This document shows, piece by piece, positions 57,201 through 64,000 of a stretch of DNA of 64,000 nucleotides. The translations under genes and the position numbers were made by a program. A model generated the notes under the pieces. It was not told the origin of the DNA. It did no database searches and worked only from the letters and a program-made list of their open reading frames with translations. The number at the start of each line of letters is the position of its first letter. Position 1 is the stretch's first letter. This DNA comes from Deinococcus detaillensis (GTDB lineage Bacteria > Deinococcota > Deinococci > Deinococcales > Deinococcaceae): assembly GCF_007280555.1 (NCBI RefSeq), contig NZ_VKDB01000008.1, positions 58,654 to 122,653 of the forward strand. The letters are read 5' to 3'.

Positions 57201-58895
57201 ATTTCGGGAGAGTACACCCGCCAAAATGTCAATTTGCAGGCGGCCTTTATCAACACCACCTTTACGCCGGTGCTGGCCTTCGTGCCCAGCCTCAGCGGCG
57301 TCGCTCCGGCACTCAAAGGCAGCTTGACGCTGAATGTGGGCGGCACTTATGAGCAGCCCACCGCCACCCTCAGCGGCTCGAATTTACTGGGCAGCGTTTC
57401 CGGCATCAACGTGCAGGTGCCCAGCCTCAGCGGACAACTCGGCAACGACGGTCAGTTTACGGCGCAGGCCGCCGTGCAGGCGTCGGGCAATTTGGGTACG
57501 GCGGGGACACTGCGGGCCTCAGGACAGTTTGCCAACAGCCAGCTCAGCGCCACCGTGCTGCGCTACCAAGGCACCCTGAGCGCCGACCTGCTCGGCAACC
57601 TCGGCACCCTGGACGCCAGCTTGACGCAGGGGCAGGGCCGGAACGCCCAGAATCAGGGCACTTGGACGGCTACCGCCGCTGCTCAGCAAGGCGGAACGCT
57701 GAGTCTGAGCGGGCAAGTCAGCCCCAGCATTGATCTGAAGGTGGTCGCCCAAAATTACAACTTGCCGGTCCGCAGCATCTACGCCCGCGAAAGCAGCCTC
57801 AATGCCGCGCTGAGCGCCAAATCGCTGGGCGAGCAGATTGTCGTCAGCGGCCAGGCCAGCTTTGATCGGCTGATTTTGGGACGGGTCGGTGCGGCGAGCT
57901 TGCCCGGCACCGTCAGCAGCGCCACTGGCAACGACCCTCTAAGCAACTTCGTCAGCCCACTGCCCGACGAACTCACTGTCTTCCCCAGCAAAACAGGCGA
58001 GAAGCCGGTCAGCCCCTTTCTTCAGCGCGTCGTCTTGCAAGACATTCCCATCACCGCGCCCAACGGCATTCGGGTAGACGAGAATCTGGCCCAAGCCGAA
58101 CTCTCGGCCTCGCTCACCTTGTCCGGCACGGGCGCTTCACCGAGACTGAGCGGCAACGTCAAGAGCTTGCGCGGCAATTTGCTGCTGCGCGACAACAACT
58201 TCAATTTGCAAAATGCCTCGGCCAATTTCGACGGCAGCAGCTTGTATCCGGTGTTCAGCGTCACCGCGCAGGGCCGGGTGCCGGATCAGAGTGGCAAAAC
58301 CATCGGCGTGCAGCTTCAATCGGACGGCTCCTTCGTGGTGCAGTCGGGGGCGCGGGCGCTGAAACTCGACACCGAGCTGAGCTGCACCACCTGCACCAGT
58401 GCGGGCGACTACTCGCAGGCCGAACTCTACTCACTCTTGGCCCTCGGCACGCCCGATATCACCACGGTGGGCAGCAACATCGGCTCACTCGGCCAGAGCG
58501 CCATTAGCACCGCGCTGAATCTGTTCGTGCTCAGCGAACTCCAGCGCAACATCGCCCGCGCTCTGGGCGTGGACGTCTTCCGCATTTCCAGCAACCTGAT
58601 CACCCCAGAGGGCAACCTCGACGCCAAATTCACGGTGGGCACCTACCTCTCCAAGCAGTTTTACGTTCAGTACCAAGTGGACTTGACCGGCAAAGGTCTG
58701 TTTGACGCCACCTACACCACCGACGACAACCGCTTTACCTTCAAGGTCAGCACCCCGATCAGCGGCCTTGATCTGCAAACCGTGCGCCCCTCACTGACGG
58801 TCGGCTACAACTTCAACGCCAACAACAGCCTGACCCTCGGTGTGCAGTCGGGCCTCGGCACCAGGTTTTCGGTGGGGTACTTGTACAAGTGGTGA
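48276..58895 (+). CDS. tamB: Giant TamB/DUF490-domain envelope protein
   Basis: The 3539-residue protein has one N-terminal membrane helix (IFAVLLVAALLLIAFGPAL), then an enormous beta-rich periplasmic region, and a C-terminal TamB/DUF490 domain near residues 2950-3539 (DFRNRELRQFKLQLDG, then YNFNANNSLTLGVQSGLG). E. coli TamB is about 1260 residues; these long proteins form hydrophobic grooves for moving phospholipids between membranes. Here the middle is full of LSG-type short repeats, and residues about 466-862 contain a tandem internal duplication. A CTTC motif lies near residue 3370. It follows tsaB by 79 nt. Confidence 0.93.
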   Translation: MSAVILRRLAQIFAVLLVAALLLIAFGPALYGPALLARVGGPYQLSAASVSGPLWNVSAQGLSVKGPGVSVRAEQAQVGLAALSLGDKTARLNLALSGGVINLTLKDLFKKSAGATPSLPLTILPGNVSIKDVRLNFNGKGMEIPNGHFAVSGSSTGDNQGQLKLSGQTDYGDVNAALNYAEKNGELSGKADFTADARLVNFYWRPGGVTAGRVTGQYRLSGGQLEGDFKLVGGAVRVPEAKFVEIGPVSGRFTHRGDVIQGQISGQGLGGPVTAQAKVDLAAQRFEVRAQASPTLTALGKALKLPASGAVQLSAQVSGWKTVKASAQLKSAQGQFVNIPYRELGADYAFAFAKGHIQQNTLRFGAQARLLGERQQIAGNWTFNKSGAVTLSGRLAQKPLNLSGQINAKNKLTVAGTGLGGPVEASYQLTQRELSATLRPDVYTLTGRLSVAGKVNDLALSASQLKVGPLTFSGRGRLNEKGLQASLDESAGGSVSVETDRRFVGTWQADGLGLASIKADGSGAIDLIKGLSGQLSAEVTSVSSSLSGPVKLNWLTRTGTWQAGDQRLTWNGETFGVIASNLKAAGLIVNGAANYRTDTRQASMQATTNLLGEVQKLAGQWTANRGGRFSLVGQLLKEPLNLSGKLGAQNQVSLQGRAIGGPVQANFNPASLQLSAQLEPSLYGVTGKVAVSGQPNDLAIKAQAVKVGPLTLNGQGQFKQGRVQANFSETGGGVLGVSGPLNDLTFKAQGVKIGPLTLAAQGKLNDSGLQASVDEAGGGTLSVSTNRQFVGTWRADRLGLVGISANGSGAIDLTKGLSGQLSAQVPSVSSALSGPVKLNWLTRTGTWQAGQQRLTWNGDTFSLKADHLKVQDFSIGGQAAYRLTDRRVTGRLTASGNGVNVVATGQGQQARLSGTVRGVGVQALSDLQAPFTTRVQVNGADLAGKLSLSSTNGVNFNLQSGKQSAQGSLEGQNWNVTGGVDLAALRPLLGVGTPALSGNLQLNLAGLGGTAKLQASLAGAQVGGTLTRQNGAVSANLSGQLSDLTAQLSGQVYPQVQLSGPVTWRGVGGPQTVSAQLSGSYGDLRVRASGQTSAIDTGSVALPSQALRLEGSLTPTLALNSSWGDLGLMYKGGEVSARGQQTLSAAGQAGQVRVDATWKPDYSGNLSAAGQLGEYAFSASGPWTALKVNLSGAGLTATGRANARTLDYVLDVGGLLSGVNVSGQVRGQKAALIGTLKASDGQGGQADIKVNSLNSFTLDAQNFKVAGQTLQGKLSAKNGQLSGSAKLGPLDVKAKDGRFTASGTLYQHQINASGRLNLPTALSDLKLKVDGPYLSAQASGSGSKLLGSVRLKAQQYGSGALSAQLPAQDLPLEASLSPLSVKVGGLRYAGANWSGDTRVRYSINKKPSSLRLIGNGKTLSAAPQGTLLAGQVKVLPEFGGTLKVNLAELEAALPPTLLPASVKTNLVPGVLSAQLSLSGAALSLSGGRWQGEVLGLSGQVGWSGKLTAKALLTLPTSRLPISYDGQDLRLQNAVLDAQALRPVLETLNASLADLKGQLRADVTVPGLDFARASGEAKVDLSLNQQAARGQLNLRGGQLSAALRSTLGGQALSVTGSLYPQADATFEVGGVRGTVTGDARSLDANTSWMAQAAGTFTAGPLQGRSVTARASLSPQIASLSGVLDGLNLDLSAQKAASEWTVEGTFNAADLKPLTGQVGQVAGTLSGTLSKLTAQASGDFAGVAFEVPATYQSGVVTLQDAQLSRPLGNSPSDGSARASLSGQAYPALDLSGSATLTAYAPGTYSLSASGAYAAPRLALGGVLTSDVLGFGLTGTRLDAVLKGQDFVVTAQGGPLAGVARGRTDAPNYLQTANLTLHAPYRNGDTKLQLDGPLSWNAKTGWGGALSVVGDAPGGALSAQLSGNGPLKVQASLGPAQLSGQFSASLPTSPNGSLKLASLDIGAFWQRPQLLRLSGIADLGGSSWADLSAQFSGQLEDADGQLSGDLSGEYAAGQAKLSLNGQALQGSAKLSGAEFTASLNAAGVTLSRLLPPSLGVGSLRLSGTAQASGSTSAGLISLSAQNLSLSGQQSAVGDFSVSGSARYSGGVARADLTGRAYGGDLSATGSFQNGLRIKASGLTLKQYGVTAASGDLVLRGDYSNPTLSGVLRATRPEGEATATVSGQLQDPQIHLKAALTGPYSGTVYADAAQLNLAQQTAQLHLYGNVTQAKTDSAQKGSNWLNLDLRGVWPKLSGEATARLVSLRQLGFNEPVKLIGSGDGSYQLSAGSLGSGQLSLTGLNPVVKASATLTPLALIGAEGNGQLNASLSGPLTDLRLVASGTFSKLSRSGVSLPTTSLSLSGSLTALRGEVRQNGAAVGSFDGQQLRFTNLKAAAAGLDLTASGNANLSGQNSGEISAQVSAAGAANGAAKLTYGAAGLTAAGQLTAAGFAGAFDVAATQKSGWSGQVSLSGGPVISGVGAVLSAGTPLSLSGPFAAPRLSGTLGLVGAQAQLTASSGGARLTLQDGPTTRASGSLSLLKTGSGYVWEGEGRLIRPEGELDLGLSGEAANPQAQLSFRRGEWTAHGEGNLKGAQLQLSDGVKSGNLSYDGQTFRISAEQLDLARLHIGDLSGQVSAVGALDNKLSGSASLSFSNLSSGAVLPYFELPLTGSGSAQVKFANGKGQVQANVTAPYGQVVLSAEQNAAGGRWSGSLKGQLTKDQGRILADVSLDDSGAGGQLKLENLPLNVSNLPVKLNGTVTLAGQNFTLDGEAVTDMGRADVSGDGGIADLAPILSNYTALKPSEAGYRIQVGVSNFDLAQLKLAQGIGGAISGQLTLSADSGSFAVSSKALKLGNASFPARIDGTLAGGDWRLRGYVGSSTLFGAVTNGQLSVRSQLEALPLGNIISGFTGKLPGDGIVTGIARLDAPLSDVLSGSLNVVAERVRVTSGADTLIGSGTIDFRNRELRQFKLQLDGAGQWRISGEYTRQNVNLQAAFINTTFTPVLAFVPSLSGVAPALKGSLTLNVGGTYEQPTATLSGSNLLGSVSGINVQVPSLSGQLGNDGQFTAQAAVQASGNLGTAGTLRASGQFANSQLSATVLRYQGTLSADLLGNLGTLDASLTQGQGRNAQNQGTWTATAAAQQGGTLSLSGQVSPSIDLKVVAQNYNLPVRSIYARESSLNAALSAKSLGEQIVVSGQASFDRLILGRVGAASLPGTVSSATGNDPLSNFVSPLPDELTVFPSKTGEKPVSPFLQRVVLQDIPITAPNGIRVDENLAQAELSASLTLSGTGASPRLSGNVKSLRGNLLLRDNNFNLQNASANFDGSSLYPVFSVTAQGRVPDQSGKTIGVQLQSDGSFVVQSGARALKLDTELSCTTCTSAGDYSQAELYSLLALGTPDITTVGSNIGSLGQSAISTALNLFVLSELQRNIARALGVDVFRISSNLITPEGNLDAKFTVGTYLSKQFYVQYQVDLTGKGLFDATYTTDDNRFTFKVSTPISGLDLQTVRPSLTVGYNFNANNSLTLGVQSGLGTRFSVGYLYKW
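49671..50002 (+). repeat. TamB internal repeat, copy 1
   Basis: 332 bp encoding KVGPLTFSGRGRLNEKG through WNGETFG; matches copy 2 at an offset of exactly 858 bp (286 codons). A stretch around 49932-49962 is identical to copy 2. Confidence 0.75.
50529..50860 (+). repeat. TamB internal repeat, copy 2
   Basis: Second copy, encoding KIGPLTLAAQGKLNDSG through WNGDTFS. Protein identity with copy 1 is high, including LNWLTRTGTWQAG in both. Confidence 0.75.
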
Positions 58896-58943
58896 GAGGG
58901 CAAAAATTCTGGTCTTCCCTGTTCTGGCCACTCGCCACAAAAA

Positions 58944-58967
58944 AAGCCCAGCACTTTGACTGGGCTT
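58944..58967 (-). terminator. Rho-independent terminator of rnr
   Basis: AAGCCCAG (58944-58951) pairs with CTGGGCTT (58960-58967), loop 8 nt; on the minus strand a run of T follows. It lies between the converging tamB and rnr. Confidence 0.8.
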
Positions 58968-58984
58968 AAAAACTTACACAGAAT

Positions 58985-61900
58985 TTAACTCGGCCCGTTG
59001 CCTCCGCGTCGGCCACGGCGGCGGCGGCGGCGGCGGGCTTCGTCGGCGGCACTCTCGGCAGTATCGCCGGTAGCAGTGGCAGTTGCGCTAGCGGCAGGCT
59101 GGGGGCGCTGGCTTTGGGCTTCGTTACGGGGCTGACGGGTGTTGCGCGGGGTGTCGCTGCGCGTACCTGCGCCAGCACCGCTAGTTTGGCTGCGGCCCCG
59201 AAACTGCTGAGCGCCGCCGCTGCGGTAGCTGCCTTGCTCACGGCCCGGCCCCTCGTCGGGCGGCATGTTCTCCAGCGTCCAATCGCCAAAATACATCCGC
59301 TGAACCGTGACGTTCACGGGGCGCAAATGCTCGTTGCGGGGACGGTCTAGGGTGACGACTCGGCGGCGATAGCCGCCGGTGCGCGGGCCGCTGGCGTTTT
59401 GAGTGCCGCTTTGCACGCCGCCTTGACGCGGACGCTCCGGGCGGGTATCGGTGCGGGGGTTGTCACTGCGAGGACTATCAGTGCGGGAAGTATCGTTGCG
59501 CGAACTGTCACTCCGGGGGCTGTCACGGCGCGGGCCACTGCCCTGCTCACGGCGGGCCGACTGCATAGGCTGGGTGGATTGGGATTGGGCCGACTGGGAC
59601 TGCGCCGATTGAGCTTGGTCTTGCGGCTCCTGCGCGTCGTCGGGGGCGGCTTGGGGTTCTGCCTCGCCATTTTTACGCGGCAAGAAGCTGCTGAGTTTCT
59701 CGCGCTTTTGCGTTTCGCGGTCTTCGCGGCGGCGAGCGCGGGGGCGGTTGTCGTTGCCGTCCATACTGTTCTCCTGAGTTTGTTCTGCTTGAGTGAAGTC
59801 AATTTGGCGGGCCAGCGGATTCACACCGCTGATGGTCACGTTGATGTTCTCGCCAATGCGGTAGATGCGCCCAGAAGTGCGGCCTTTGAGGATGCTGGCG
59901 TCTTCGATATAAAAGTAGTAGTCGTCGCCGAGGTTGGAGATGTGCAGGCGGCCTTCCACTCCGTTTTCCAGGACCACAAACAGGCCCGAAGCGATCACGC
60001 CCGAGACGCGGCCCTCGAAGCTTTCTTCCAAGTGCTCCTGCGCCCACTTGGCTTGGTAATACTTGGTCAGGTCGCGTTCGGCGTCGCTGGCGTTGCGCTC
60101 GCGCTCGGAAGTGTGACGGCCCTGCTCGGTCAGCGGCGCGGCGAGGTCGGCCCGTACCCGGTCGGTGACGGGACCGCTCAGCGCCGCCTTGAGCGCCCGG
60201 TGAACCAGCAAGTCGGGATAGCGGCGAATCGGTGAGGTGAAGTGCAGGTACTCCTCGAAGGCAAGGCCGAAGTGACCCAGGTTTTCCTCGGCGTACTTGG
60301 CCTGCTGCATACTCCTGAGCAGCAGGGTATTGACCACACTTTCTTGACTGGTGCCGCGCACGGCCTTGAGCACCGATTGGTAAGCCTGCGGAGTCGGCTC
60401 GCCGCCGGGGAAAGCCAACCCCATGCGGCCAATCGCTCCGCTGACTTCTTGAAAGCGGGCCATCGTCGGCTCTTCGTGGATGCGGAACAGCGTAGGCGCA
60501 TTTTTTTCGAGGAGAAAATGCGCCACGGCTTTGTTGGCCAGCAGCATCAGGTCTTCGATCATGCCGCGTGCGGTTTCTTCGCGCAGCGGAATGAGCTGCA
60601 TGTGGCCGTCTTTGTCCACGTCCACTTTGACTTCGCGCAACTTGAAATCGAGACTACCCTCACGCAACCGCTTCTGGCGCAGCTTGGCCGTGATTTTGAG
60701 CAGCAGATGTAAGTCGCCTTCCAAGATGCGGGCGCTGCCCTGCAAGGTCGCCACCGCTTCCGAGTAGGCCTGCACCTCGTCGTAAGTCAGGCGGGCTTTG
60801 CTGCGAATCACGCTGGGCGTAAAAGCGGTGCTGAGAACTTCACCGTCGCCGGACAGCTCGATCATGGCGCTCATGGTCAGGCGGTCTTCGCCTTCTACCA
60901 AACTGCACACCCCGTTGCTGAGGTGTTCGGGCAACATCGGCAGCACCGCGCCGGGGAGGTAAACACTGGTGGCGCGGGCGTAGGCTTCCTCATCGAGCGG
61001 GGTGCCGAGCTGCACGTAATGACTCACGTCAGCGATGTGAACGCCCACCACGAAGGTACCTTCCGGCGTCGCCTGAATGTGAATGGCGTCGTCGAAATCT
61101 TTGGCGTCGCTGCCGTCGACCGTGAAGATGTGATAGTCGCGCAAATCCAGCCGCTCGCGCAGGGCCGAGTCGGGCAATTTGCGGGGAATGCGCTCGGCTT
61201 CCTCCAAAACTTCCGGAGGAAATTCGTCGCGCAGACCGTACTTAACGATCACCGCTTGGGTTTCGGTGGCAGGATCGTCCTCGTTGCCCAGCACCCGCAC
61301 GATTTCGCCGTACACTTCGTCTTCGCCGGTATCTTCGGGCCAGAACAGTTGCGTCACGACTCTCGCGCCGTTGGGAAGCCCCTCGGTGCCGTCCGGCATC
61401 AGCATGATGCGGTGGCGGGCACGGTGGTCGTCGGGCTTGAGGAAAGCGTAAGTGGCCTGGTGATCGAGCGAACCGACGAGCTGCGAGTAAGCGCGGCTGA
61501 CGATGCGCACCACGGCGGCGCGGGGCGAGCTGTCGCGGCGACTGCGGTTTCCGCCACCGCCGCGCTCATAGCGGTCATTGCCGCCATTGCGGCCCTCGGG
61601 GCGAATCAGCACGATGTCGCCGTTCCAGGCTTCAAGCGTTTCGCCTTCTCGAATATAAAAGTCGTCGCCGCCCGAATCGGGGATGACAAAACCAAACCCG
61701 CCAGTCGACGCTTGAAAGCGGCCCCGTACCAAGTTCATGGCTTCAGGCAATCCGTAGGTGTGGCGGCGGGTGCGAATCACGTCGCCGCTGAGGGTCAGGT
61801 CTTCTAAAAGGCCCGCGAGGTCGCGCCGCACGCCCAATTTCTCACGGCCCTGACGGGTAAAGGTGCGCTCGAAATCACGGACATGCACCGGGCGGCCCAG

Positions 61901-63187
61901 CTTGTGAAGCTGCTCGATGATCAGTTCTTTGGCTTCGGGGCTGACAGCGTGAGCCGCCGAAACTTGAACAGGCTGGCCGATTTCAGTGTGTTGGGGTTGG
62001 GCAACTTGGGCGTCTAACTCGGGCGGCGCGTCGACTATTGCCGCTGCTGGCCGCTCTCCCCTTTTGAGGCGGGTGCCTTTGGGTGTGCGCTCACGCCTGC
62101 GGACTTGGGTCACGTCGAGGTCTGCTTCGGCAGGAACCCCCTCGGCTGGCGGCTGCGCTTCCAGAGCGGGTTCGGCGGCCACAGGTTCAACTTCTTCGCT
62201 TGGAGCGGCTTCCGGCGTTTCAGGAATGGGCTGAGTGGTGGGTGCCATTTCAAATTGGGTTTCAGGAGCTGGCTCGGCGACCTTACGGCGCTTCCCACGT
62301 TTAGGCGGGCTGGACTGCTCGTCAGCCGGCATGGGCAGCAGCTCAGGCTCGGCCAGTTGAGGCAGGGACATTGTCGCTTGAGCAGCGCCCGCTTCAACCT
62401 CAGGCGCACCAGCAGATTTCGCGGTGCGGCGTTGACGACTGGCCGCCTTGGGTTTGGGCGTTCCGGCTATCACGGGCACTTGAGCAGTTTCAGGCTCTGG
62501 TGACATGTCCGCAATCACGGGTTCGGCCAACACCGGCTCAGGCAAAAGCTGCGCCTGAACCATTTGCGCGGGCTGCTCCGGCTCTGGAAGTTTAGGCTGT
62601 ACTCCCGCTTTTTGGCGACCTTTTCTTTGGGGCGCAGCGCTCGTCTTGGGCTCGGCAGGCGCGACTTCAGGCTCACTGACCACTGCGCTCAGAAACGCTT
62701 CCGCACCTTCACCACGCTTGGTTGGGGAGCGCTTGGAGGCTTTGGCTGGCTTGCTTTGCACAGCTGGAGCAGCTTCAATTCGGTTTTCTAGAACTTGGCT
62801 CTCTGGCTCCTGCGCCTTGCTTTTGCGGCCCTTTGGCTTGGGCGATGGCGCGGCGGTAAACTCAGGCAGCAGCTCGGCGGGGAGCGGCTCAGCCTGCATC
62901 GTCGGTTTGGTTCGGGCGGATTTGGTTTTGGATGAATTGGTTTTAGGGATGCTCGGCACCTTTTTGCTTGGCCCACTGGAGTTGCTGGACTCTGCTTGCT
63001 GGAGGGCTTGTGGGGGAATCACTTCGGCACTCGGCTTGGAAGTGGCGTTGCTCCTCCGGCGCGGCGCGGCTTGTTGAAGGCTGCGGCTGGCGGCTTCGGC
63101 GCTCTTTTCGTCCACATTGGTCGGAACGGGCAAAGCAGCAACTTGACTGTCGGTGGGCGCTGGGCGCTCCTGTTTCTTTCTCGGCAC
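58985..63187 (-). CDS. rnr: Ribonuclease R with long disordered tails
   Basis: RNase R is a processive 3'-to-5' exoribonuclease. The product is about 1400 residues, well above the usual 750-820. Residues about 1-410 are a low-complexity Pro/Ala/Lys/Glu tail; the winged-helix and cold-shock regions follow; the RNB active site DGSDAKDFDDAIHI is near residue 690; an S1 domain is near 1050-1130; the C-terminal 265 residues are Ser/Gln/Arg/Asp-rich and end RRRRRRGRRGGNGPS. I prefer the GTG at 63187 (AGGTG upstream); an ATG at 63259 is also in frame. Confidence 0.9.
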   Translation of the reverse strand: MPRKKQERPAPTDSQVAALPVPTNVDEKSAEAASRSLQQAAPRRRSNATSKPSAEVIPPQALQQAESSNSSGPSKKVPSIPKTNSSKTKSARTKPTMQAEPLPAELLPEFTAAPSPKPKGRKSKAQEPESQVLENRIEAAPAVQSKPAKASKRSPTKRGEGAEAFLSAVVSEPEVAPAEPKTSAAPQRKGRQKAGVQPKLPEPEQPAQMVQAQLLPEPVLAEPVIADMSPEPETAQVPVIAGTPKPKAASRQRRTAKSAGAPEVEAGAAQATMSLPQLAEPELLPMPADEQSSPPKRGKRRKVAEPAPETQFEMAPTTQPIPETPEAAPSEEVEPVAAEPALEAQPPAEGVPAEADLDVTQVRRRERTPKGTRLKRGERPAAAIVDAPPELDAQVAQPQHTEIGQPVQVSAAHAVSPEAKELIIEQLHKLGRPVHVRDFERTFTRQGREKLGVRRDLAGLLEDLTLSGDVIRTRRHTYGLPEAMNLVRGRFQASTGGFGFVIPDSGGDDFYIREGETLEAWNGDIVLIRPEGRNGGNDRYERGGGGNRSRRDSSPRAAVVRIVSRAYSQLVGSLDHQATYAFLKPDDHRARHRIMLMPDGTEGLPNGARVVTQLFWPEDTGEDEVYGEIVRVLGNEDDPATETQAVIVKYGLRDEFPPEVLEEAERIPRKLPDSALRERLDLRDYHIFTVDGSDAKDFDDAIHIQATPEGTFVVGVHIADVSHYVQLGTPLDEEAYARATSVYLPGAVLPMLPEHLSNGVCSLVEGEDRLTMSAMIELSGDGEVLSTAFTPSVIRSKARLTYDEVQAYSEAVATLQGSARILEGDLHLLLKITAKLRQKRLREGSLDFKLREVKVDVDKDGHMQLIPLREETARGMIEDLMLLANKAVAHFLLEKNAPTLFRIHEEPTMARFQEVSGAIGRMGLAFPGGEPTPQAYQSVLKAVRGTSQESVVNTLLLRSMQQAKYAEENLGHFGLAFEEYLHFTSPIRRYPDLLVHRALKAALSGPVTDRVRADLAAPLTEQGRHTSERERNASDAERDLTKYYQAKWAQEHLEESFEGRVSGVIASGLFVVLENGVEGRLHISNLGDDYYFYIEDASILKGRTSGRIYRIGENINVTISGVNPLARQIDFTQAEQTQENSMDGNDNRPRARRREDRETQKREKLSSFLPRKNGEAEPQAAPDDAQEPQDQAQSAQSQSAQSQSTQPMQSARREQGSGPRRDSPRSDSSRNDTSRTDSPRSDNPRTDTRPERPRQGGVQSGTQNASGPRTGGYRRRVVTLDRPRNEHLRPVNVTVQRMYFGDWTLENMPPDEGPGREQGSYRSGGAQQFRGRSQTSGAGAGTRSDTPRNTRQPRNEAQSQRPQPAASATATATGDTAESAADEARRRRRRRGRRGGNGPS

Positions 63188-63589
63188 TTTGCACCTGTTC
63201 AGGACGGGGCGTAGCCTCAGCGCAGTGCGGCGTCGGTCAGCGAGTGACAGGGCCTGCATTTGCGGGGGCCTACGCGGTTCTTTCGCTTGTCTAGGGCTCT
63301 ACGCTCTTACGGCGCGTCCTGTAGCCCAGAAGCATTCCCAGTTTAGCACAAGGCCACAGGCCTGCGTCGGCTTTTGGCGATCACGTGAACACGCTTCATT
63401 TGAGCGTTTGTTAGGACAGCAGGGGGTAAATCACTGAAGAGAATGGTGGCGCGAAACTCGCCGGTCACTTCAGGCCAAGCCCGCACCGCCTACCTCTTGC
63501 CCAACTGACCGGCTCATAAGGACTGCAAAGAGCAGACAGGAGCAGTCAAGGTCAGGAAACTGACAGGCGTAGTGCTCTAGAGTGATCCC
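63188..63589. other. Intergenic region between rnr and the small gene at 63590
   Basis: The region holds a minus-strand TGCTAAACT extended -10 at about 63348-63340, a likely rnr promoter about 150 nt before the GTG. A 14-codon frame begins 4 nt after that box (MLLGYRTRRK...); it may be a leader peptide or chance. No structured RNA or repeat is evident. Confidence 0.45.
63578..63583 (+). promoter_or_regulatory. -10 box of leaderless gene at 63590
   Basis: TAGAGT, then 6 nt, then ATG. Confidence 0.5.
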
Positions 63590-63949
63590 ATGAAGGCCAA
63601 TAAAGTTGTGGCCGGTGTCATCGCCTCGCTGGTCATGAGCCTGATCTGGTATCTCGCCACTCCAAAGGACACGCACCCTCAAACTATGGCCGACCTCATC
63701 TCCTTACGCACTCCTATTGCCTTGACTCTGACAACTGGAGAACGCGTACAGGGCGAATTGCAGGGGGTAGACTCGCTGTGTGATGACTGGCAAGCAGCTT
63801 TTCAGACTGACCCTGACACTGCCGTATCGTTGCCAGATGGTCGCTCGCTTCACGCCCGCGACGTGACGAGTCTCGCGGTTGGTCGGTCATCCGCAGGAGC
63901 GCTCTGGAGTGAACCCAAAGCGCAGGACCAGCAGGCAAGTCACTTCTAG
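63590..63949 (+). CDS. Small membrane-anchored protein, unknown
   Basis: The product is 119 residues with an N-terminal hydrophobic helix (VVAGVIASLVMSLIWYLA) and a soluble part containing LTLTTGERVQGELQGVDSL, an SH3-like or LSm-like strand pattern. I do not recognise a family. Its stop overlaps the stop of the oppositely oriented IS3-like transposase, so its last residues may be IS-derived. Confidence 0.6.
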   Translation: MKANKVVAGVIASLVMSLIWYLATPKDTHPQTMADLISLRTPIALTLTTGERVQGELQGVDSLCDDWQAAFQTDPDTAVSLPDGRSLHARDVTSLAVGRSSAGALWSEPKAQDQQASHF

Positions 63950-64000
63950 GCTGGATGATAGCGGGCGGCGAACTCGGCAGGTGGGACGTAGCCGAGACTG
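63946..64000 (-). mobile_element. IS3-family-like transposase, C-terminal end, runs off the right edge
   Basis: The minus-strand frame from the edge reads SLGYVPPAEFAARYHPA and stops, which resembles the end of IS3-type orfB integrase proteins (LGY..P.EF..). Only 17 codons are visible. The element's terminal repeat should lie just left of 63946, inside or beside the small gene at 63590, but I cannot define it. Confidence 0.55.

Noticed and set aside
48276..58895. Short periodic repeats resembling a CRISPR array or tandem-repeat locus
   Set aside because: They are in-frame codons of one gene with irregular spacing, not unique spacers between constant repeats.

Overview
The window reads as a chromosomal segment of a Deinococcus-like bacterium (inferred). 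The evidence is a diderm envelope gene set (a giant TamB-like protein, LptB-type ATPase, DUF3084 protein) together with type I plus type III glutamine synthetases, the MEP-pathway gene ispH, and very frequent leaderless starts, with a TANNNT -10 box placed 5-9 nt before the start codon. Gene density is high, strands alternate in short operons, and many genes overlap by GTGA or ATGA. I saw no rRNA, tRNA, CRISPR array, prophage or plasmid module. The only mobile DNA is the tail of an IS3-like transposase at the right edge.

Layout. 1-8.1 kb: pepF (partial), terC behind a yybP-ykoY manganese riboswitch, uvrC, an MFS exporter overlapping miaA, and divergent miaB plus acylphosphatase. 8.1-10.7 kb: a SAM-I riboswitch driving metY-metX. 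10.7-16.1 kb: tsaC-scpB, leaderless pilC, then deoB, a DUF3108-like gene and ispH. 16.2-22.9 kb: lptB with a DUF3084 envelope protein, an orphan maltose-type binding protein, plsY, and an ABC-F ATPase. 23.1-26.2 kb: a FecR-domain secreted protein coupled to a CHASE2-GGDEF protein with a degenerate GGDEF motif. 26.2-29.1 kb: two ferredoxin/flavodoxin-NADP reductase genes of different families flanking an unknown gene. 29.2-30.1 kb: two small unknown genes.

30.2-43.7 kb is a nitrogen and peptide block: a dppABC-like peptide importer, a livKHMGF branched-chain amino-acid importer, and divergent glnA (GSI) and glnN (GSIII). Behind glnN is an in-frame, fully synonymous second copy of its last codons, which looks like a recombination scar. 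43.9-48.2 kb: AAC(3)-like acetyltransferase, VOC protein, small unknown, NUDIX, gamma-carbonic anhydrase, unknown 352-aa protein, tsaB. 48.3-58.9 kb: a single 3539-codon TamB-domain gene with an internal 286-residue-spaced duplication. 59.0-63.2 kb: RNase R with long disordered tails. 63.6-64.0 kb: a small leaderless gene whose end overlaps an IS3-like transposase tail.

The strongest second-look items are the two riboswitches (the SAM-I one with a readable antitermination model), the glnN tail duplication, the leaderless promoter pattern across about 16 genes, the giant repetitive TamB, the FecR/CHASE2 pair, and the tailed RNase R. I did not find a clearly new defence or biosynthetic system. 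Gene names rest on motif recognition by eye; no database search was run.
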